A stretch of 64,000 bases of DNA from Hemerocallis citrina (taxonomy: Eukaryota; Streptophyta; Magnoliopsida; Asparagales; Asphodelaceae). Position 1 is the first letter of the stretch. Each line of letters begins with the position of its first letter. The notes under the pieces are model-generated. The model did no database searches and was not told the origin of the DNA. It worked only from the letters and a program-made list of their open reading frames with translations. The DNA is taken from positions 146,134,516 to 146,198,515 of the forward strand of contig CM030360.1 in assembly GCA_017893485.1 (NCBI GenBank), given 5' to 3'. Below, piece by piece: positions 58,632 to 64,000 of the stretch. The position numbers were made by a program, and so were the translations under genes.

Positions 58632-58683
58632 TCCCGAACTTGTGGGTTATGGGCTCACCACGCTTTCGCTATGCCACTCTAAT
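58632..58683 (-). tRNA. decayed tRNA-iMet-like segment (5' 52 nt) inside the LARD
   Basis: On the minus strand from 58683, ATTAGAGTGGC, AGCGAAAGCGTGGTGAG and CCCATAACCCAC follow the order and spacing of plant initiator-Met tRNA, with anticodon CAT at 58651-58649. Compared from memory with the plant consensus, most differences are C-to-T or G-to-A. Similarity fades after about 52 nt, so the T-arm and 3' acceptor are missing and it cannot be a working tRNA. It lies about 760 bp inside the primer site and in tRNA sense on the element's coding strand. Confidence 0.75.
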
Positions 58684-59446
58684 TAGGAAGACTCTGTCAT
58701 CAGCGTCCATTAACTCCAGCAATCTGCCACGTGACTCACCATATCCTTGACATGTCCAAACGGTGTCTCTCTAGCATGAAGTTCGGACTTATGGTGCTTG
58801 AGATTGTGCACACTTCCTGAGATCCTGGGACTCTGCTTATACATCTTGGAGAAAACGATGACACTTATTCTCCCAATGATCATCCAAGCCGCTGACATGT
58901 TGTTGTAGATCATGGGTAGCCAATCGACGAACCAAGCAAGAATAACAGAATGGTAGCACCGGAATTTGAGGAGAACATGGAATGGAAGAAATAAATAGTT
59001 TGATACTTAATATTGAATCAATAAATGAAGATGAATGCAAGGCACAAAAAGAAATGAACGATGCGAGAACTGAAATATGAAATAATCGACGAGACGAGCA
59101 GAAATAAAAAGAATTGATGGCACCGGAATCAAAAAATATGGGCACGGAAAGAATGAATTTATACCCAATAAGGAATCAACAAATCAGGATGACTGTAAGA
59201 GACAGGAGGAAATAAGGAATCAAGGAATTGAATATGAAGGGATCAGAATGAATGGAATAAGACTAGTATCCAGATTATGAGTTGGTTATTGCATGTTCAT
59301 GTGATCAATGCGATATGCATATTGTAAGTTAAACCTGGCTAAACTCCCACATAATTAGAGTCTAACCTGTTGGGGCCTAACCTGGCTAGCGCCAAAACCT
59401 GACTAATATATTAGGCAAACATGACTAACATATTAGCCAAACTTGG

Positions 59447-59458
59447 GCTTTGATACCA
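59447..59458 (-). promoter_or_regulatory. LARD primer-binding site
   Basis: Minus strand TGGTATCAAAGC, nine bases inside the 5' LTR, is the tRNA-iMet site with one G-to-A change. Confidence 0.92.
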
Positions 59459-59467
59459 CTAAAAACC

Positions 59468-62400
59468 TGTCACACACCGCTTCCCATTATACGGGAAATA
59501 CAGGCACGCAACTGAGGCCCAGCGAATGATATTAGTGTGCCAACTCATATTAGCCATAAGCTGTACAATACCAGTAAACTCAACAATACAATAATAATCA
59601 CTAGAACAAGAACTTAATACAATAACCAATATCTGAGATACAAGAACTTACCAAATAGCCAAAGAATATGCAATGCAATAACAGCTCGACGAGTTCTTTA
59701 AGTAATCCATCTTCTGTAACTGTATAACATATCTCAAAGAAAGATTGGTGGAGTACCCGTTAGAGCAAGTTGCGGGCCGCTAGTAGTACAAGAAAAATAT
59801 GAACAAGAGACAAGATATGCAGGAAAACAAAAGAACTGGGAATTCAAATACGGAAAGAACATGATAATGAGAAACAACATATATAACAAGAAAGCAACAG
59901 AGACTGAACAATAAAGGAACAAAAACTGGCGATACATATGTAATATAACATGATCAAGATAATGCAGGTAACAACTGGAATAGGTCTCAAAATATAACTA
60001 TTCGGGGACAAGGAATAATGTAACAGGAATATAACATATAAACGAAAGTCATGCAAACTTGTAACGGGAGTCATGTGAACTAGTAACAGGTAACTTGTCA
60101 TATGTAACAGGTAACAGGTAACATGTAAACTTGTAACAGATTTCAGATAAACATGTAAAACAGGTGACAGAAATATGCAGGTGAAACATATTATTCTTAA
60201 GTCTTTTATTTAATCCTATCTAATGCATCAATCATGTGTCCCATACCACATGGTTGCTTCATACAAACAAGTGACGTTTAGATTTAGTGGTGGATTCCGT
60301 AGGGCCGTGTACTCAGACATCATATAAATAGATAAACAGATAAACCGAATTGGATAAACAGACTCATGAATCATGTAATCATGTAATCATGTATTCATAC
60401 AAACAGGTGGGACCTATGGGCCCCCTTCCGAGTACACCTTCTTATAGGGAAGAATGCAGTTAGGTAATCTTATAAACAGATAAACCAAAATGGATAAACA
60501 GACTCATGAATCATGTAATCATGTATTCACGCAAACAGGTGGGAAACATGAGCTCCCTTCCGAGTACACTTAACTATGTTGTCCACTACCAGATTTTTCC
60601 CTTAAACCCCGGCTTGATACTTATTCTTTTTACCAAAACAGACATGAATGTGTAAAATCAGGGACATGTAAACATGACAGAGATAGAAACCAGGTTCAGA
60701 CTGGGCGGAAAACATGTTCGAGTGCCATAAACAAAATTATAAATATTGAAACAACAGGAAGTCCAATTCTTGACAACAGGTCATTGCTGTACCAAAACTG
60801 GAATTTCCGTTGCTACAGAAAAGCAAATCTGGATCCGTCATAAGTTCTAGAGATCAGACTCTCTACCGGTTCCAGTGCATATACACATGATATATAAAAA
60901 TCACAGAAACTATGTTCAAATTCTTATTCTCTACAGATTTTATATTCAGGCAGAAACTTAGGGTACAATTCTTATACTCAAAAAACAGTAAAGAACTCAT
61001 TAAAAAATTCTATAAAATTTATAATCAGGTTCTTAATCATGTTGAGCAATATAATGGAATTTATCAGGTCGTTATTATACTTTTAGTGTGATATTTAAAT
61101 TGGTTAATCGAGAACATATAGTTCAAAATAGTAATATGGAATTGAAAACATCGAAGTATTAACAACATCACATCTAGCAATCTACACATTGGATAATAGA
61201 TTCATCAAAAGTTCTGGAAACTAGACTCAGGGGGCTAAAAATCTTATTTATAAAGTTCTAACAGATTCAAAATGTAACTGGGTCAAAATCTGATTACAAG
61301 TTAGAACAGACAGCATGGCAGAAATATACAATTTGATATCTATGATATTTTACGAATACGGAATTTACAGAAACAAATCAAAACGGAAGGGGTCAAGATC
61401 ATCAACGTATAGGGCATGAGAATGGGTCACAACGATTAACCTACTTGCGGTATTTCAAAAAATGCTTGTATGGGAAAACAAAAGATTCGTACAAGGATAC
61501 TTGCCTGATATGATGACGATGATTCCAAATGTAAAGGAATAATGGGATGAGCTTTTCGAAGGCAAAATGTGTACACTACGGAATCACGAGAGCATGTGCA
61601 ACAATCCACGGCAGCAAACACAACAGTGGCTACAACAGCGGGAGCAATAGCAAGAACAACCAGGACAATAAACAATGAAAATAATGCGAACAGAAAACAG
61701 CAAAATAACCCAAACAGCAAACAACAGATACCCGAACAACAAACAGCTACAGAAATCCCCAAAATGGCAACCAGTAACAGCAACAGCAACGACGGCTGAG
61801 TGGCTCAAGTCTGCGGTGTTCGTCGGCAGCGAAGGTAGGAAGGGGCTGCAGGTGCTGGCGTGGTGTGGTGGAGAGTAGACAGCAACGGGGAAAAGGATGG
61901 GCAAGCAGAAGAGGGAGGATGTTGTAGCGGTGGCTGGTGGTTGTGGATTGAAGAGGTGGTGGGCACAGCGATTGATGGAGGGTAGCAATGGAGGTTGATG
62001 TGCTGCAGTGGAGCCAGGCAGCGACGGGGTGGAGCTGACGATGGCACGACAAGGAGGCTGGAGGTTGGGTGTGAGCAGGAGAGCATCGGTTGGGTTTCTT
62101 TGGAGTCGAAATCGAGGAAAGTCGGGGTGAGGGCGAGGGCGAGGGCGACAACGAAGCTCGGGCAATGAGGAGGACGGTGGAAATGGCAGTGCGAGGAGGG
62201 CTCGAGCGATTGACGACGATAAGGGAGAGAGACAATGGTAGGGCGGCGGAGACGAGGAGGCTGGGGGCGGTGCGAGGAGCGGCAGGTGCAGGCAGTGTCG
62301 AGAAACAGCAAGGGCGGATGGAGCTCAGATGAGATGGAGAGGTCTTCTGTTGGGTTTTCTGAAGAAACATAGGAGGGGAGAGAGAGTGGAAGAGAGAGAT

Positions 62401-62985
62401 ACAGTTGGGGAGGGTTAATTGATTTAATTAATGGGGGAGATTAATTAGAGGGGATTAAGGAATTAAGGAGATAATTAATAGGGATTTAGTGGTTAGTTAT
62501 GAGTAGTGGAGAGTGATTTAAGAAAAGTAGAGTTGTGGTGAATGTGAGGGGAGTTGGAAATATCTGAAAAAAATTGTGTTAGTGGGTTTAAGTTGGGTTA
62601 ACGGGTTGGGTACACAAAAGTGGCTTGGGTTTGGGCTTATAATAATAACAAAAGAAAACAATATTGTTTGGCAGGTTGAGTTTAGAATTTGTGTTCAAAA
62701 AGATGATGAACTTGAAAATACAACTCAGGTTCAAGAGAAGGAATAAAATTTGCATTTTAAAAAAATAGAATTACAAGAATACAATGAGAGAAAAGAATAC
62801 AATTCAGTGCAATCAGAAAGTACAATCAGAGAATGGGTTGGGAATCTAGCTTAAATACAAGAACTGGTTATTCAATGAATGTAATCGGGTTCAAGAGAAT
62901 AAAATAATTTATAGAAAAAATTGAAATACTCGAATACGAATAAAATATAAAAGGGAAATCTGTATAATCAAAAATGGGGGTTACA
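59468..62985 (-). repeat. LARD 5' LTR
   Basis: 3518 bp; on the minus strand starts TGTAACCCCCAT and ends GTGTGTGACA. It is collinear with 54843-58243 apart from small indels. GC-rich 61600-62340 again yields only chance frames. Confidence 0.92.
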
Positions 62986-64000
62986 TTAGTTATGCATGTA
63001 CATTGCACGTGTTTATTTGATTACAATGCACGTGTTTGTTTGGTTATACAACTCCAACTCTCCCATCAAAATATTAGAGATTAGAGATATACTAGTAATT
63101 TGCACGAGCGATACGCGTTCTAAACTATTTTTTTTTATAGAGTAAATAATATGACATAATCTGGCATCGAACCTGAGACCTCCCTTTACTAATGCATACT
63201 CTTTACATATTATCCCTAGTGGCACAAACTTTTATTTTATATGAGTGGCACTTTTGTAAAATAATTATGTCGTAAATAAATTTGAACTTTACGTGTATTA
63301 TGGCAACTAACAATAGTTCAGTAAATGAATGGTTTATATAAATCCCATTTAAAAATGAATTGTTGAGATTAGATAGTTGATTGTCTACAAATGACAACTA
63401 CAACTCTCCCATTATAGTATTAGAGATATATAAGGCGATGCATGGGTCTGTTTGTTAACACATGCGATGCATGTCTTAATAAATATTTTTTTATAGTAAA
63501 CATTCCGACGTTGTCTATAATCGAACATATGACCTCTTTTATATTAGTTATGCACGTGCATTGTATGTGTTTGTTTTTGTTACAATGTACGTGTTTGTTT
63601 GGTTACACAAACCCAACTCTCCCATTAAAATATTAGAGATAAAGTAATTTACAAGTGTGATGCTCGTCGTAATAAATATATATTTTTTAAAAGTAAAAAT
63701 GCCGATTCAGTGTGGCCTTGAACATGAGATCTCCTTTATATTAGCTATGCACGGGTTTGTTTGTCTACAAACGACAACTCCAACTCTCCTATTATAATAT
63801 TAGATATAGTAATTTACACACGTGATACACATCTTAATGGATATATATTTTTAAAAGTAAAACCTCCGACATAGGATGGCCTCGAACATGAGACTTCCTT
63901 CATATTAGTTATGTACACGCGATACACGTAAGTTGGTCTATTTACAAACGATAACTCAAACTCTTTTATATATATATATATATATATTTGCAAACGGGTC
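62986..64000. repeat. cluster of diverged ~200-bp repeat units
   Basis: At least four units begin near 63090, 63424, 63630 and 63797. Each has an AGTAATTTACAC-type start, a GATGCACG-like core, a TCGAACCTGAGACCTCC-type box, TATATTAGTTATGCAC and ACAACTCCAACTCTCCC. On the minus strand the third part reads GGTTCGATGCC, close to a Pol III B box. Spacing varies from about 165 to 330 bp. A (TA)n run lies at 63967-63987. Confidence 0.75.

Larger units (their letters stand above)
58244..59467 (-). other. LARD internal region
   Basis: A purine tract (minus GGTGGGTAGGAT, about 58244-58255) is followed by stretches resembling a Tekay 3' end (minus ATAAAATTTTGTTG). Then comes A/G-rich DNA with repeated GGATGAATGCAAGG-like words (about 58571, 59030 and 59180), the tRNA-like segment, and a primer-site leader. 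No ORF has retroelement similarity; a DSGA string near 59120 occurs without any protease context. Confidence 0.75.
54843..62985 (-). mobile_element. coding-free Tekay relative (LARD-like)
   Basis: LTRs 54843-58243 and 59468-62985 (minus orientation) enclose only 1224 bp with no gag or pol. TTAGT flanks the insertion (54838-54842 and 62986-62990). The LTR ends (TGTAACCCCC, GGGGCGTGACA), primer site, post-primer-site sequence and purine tract match the Tekay element, so it is probably a parasite mobilised by Tekay proteins. Total 8143 bp. It holds a tRNA-iMet-like segment. Confidence 0.92.

Noticed and set aside
58837..59145. Minus-strand ORF with a DSGA string, as in aspartic proteases
   Set aside because: No flanking protease motifs, Gag or RT exist nearby; the string is likely chance.
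1..64000. A bacterial-style defence, toxin or biosynthetic system, or an intact host gene
   Set aside because: All recognisable coding sequence belongs to plant transposable elements; no operon structure, host-gene domain or functional RNA gene was found.

Overview
The window is nuclear DNA of a flowering plant, almost certainly from a large, repeat-rich genome. I find no intact host gene. The sequence is a nest of transposable elements: Ty1/copia, Ty3/gypsy of the Tat and Tekay (chromovirus) lineages, an L1-type LINE, an RTE-type LINE scrap, a Mutator-like MITE and a hAT-like fragment. The lineages are plant-specific. Plant-type signals also fit: initiator-Met tRNA primer sites, 5-bp LTR target-site duplications (TSDs) and LTRs over 3 kb. 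The species cannot be named from what is here.

Layout. 1-1386: 3' end of a copia element with its LTR. 1394-2038: hAT-like fragment. 2420-5737: solo LTR of a Tekay-type element (TSD CCTAC). 5743-7477: AT-rich intergenic DNA with two G-boxes. 7497-15055: a full-length but dead L1-type LINE on the minus strand (19-bp TSD), abutted by a 168-bp MITE with a 9-bp TSD (15075-15242). 16383-24616: a minus-strand copia element reduced to gag between two LTRs (TSD ATGTG). It is split by a Tat-related remnant (17854-22832) that itself holds a Tekay-type LTR fragment and a second copia solo LTR (TSD ATTCC). 25211-25681: 5'-truncated RTE LINE end (16-bp TSD).

26037-54417 is one Tat-lineage gypsy element on the minus strand, with 608-bp LTRs and TSD TATAC. 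It is about 13.0 kb once two later insertions are removed. It carries gag, protease, RT, RNase H, an extra RNase H and integrase on the minus strand. Between integrase and the 3' LTR lies an antisense ORF region on the plus strand and an array of exactly 108-bp repeats. Inserted in it are a Tekay-type solo LTR (31871-35632, TSD TCTGT) and a complete 11.6-kb Tekay chromovirus (41309-52899, TSD GTTGT). 54843-62985 is a coding-free relative of the Tekay element (LARD-like, TSD TTAGT) whose internal region contains a decayed initiator-Met tRNA sequence. The DNA around and between the Tat and LARD elements (25760-26031, 54520-54842, 62986-64000) is made of diverged repeats of roughly 200 bp, which look like the oldest local substrate.

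Function. Every coding region is a retroelement polyprotein or its relic, and all carry stops or frameshifts, so nothing here looks able to move on its own. The most interesting points are the tRNA relic, the amber-only decay of the Tekay reading frame, its two intron-like gaps, the in-phase 108-bp array, and the precise TSDs that let the order of insertions be read.
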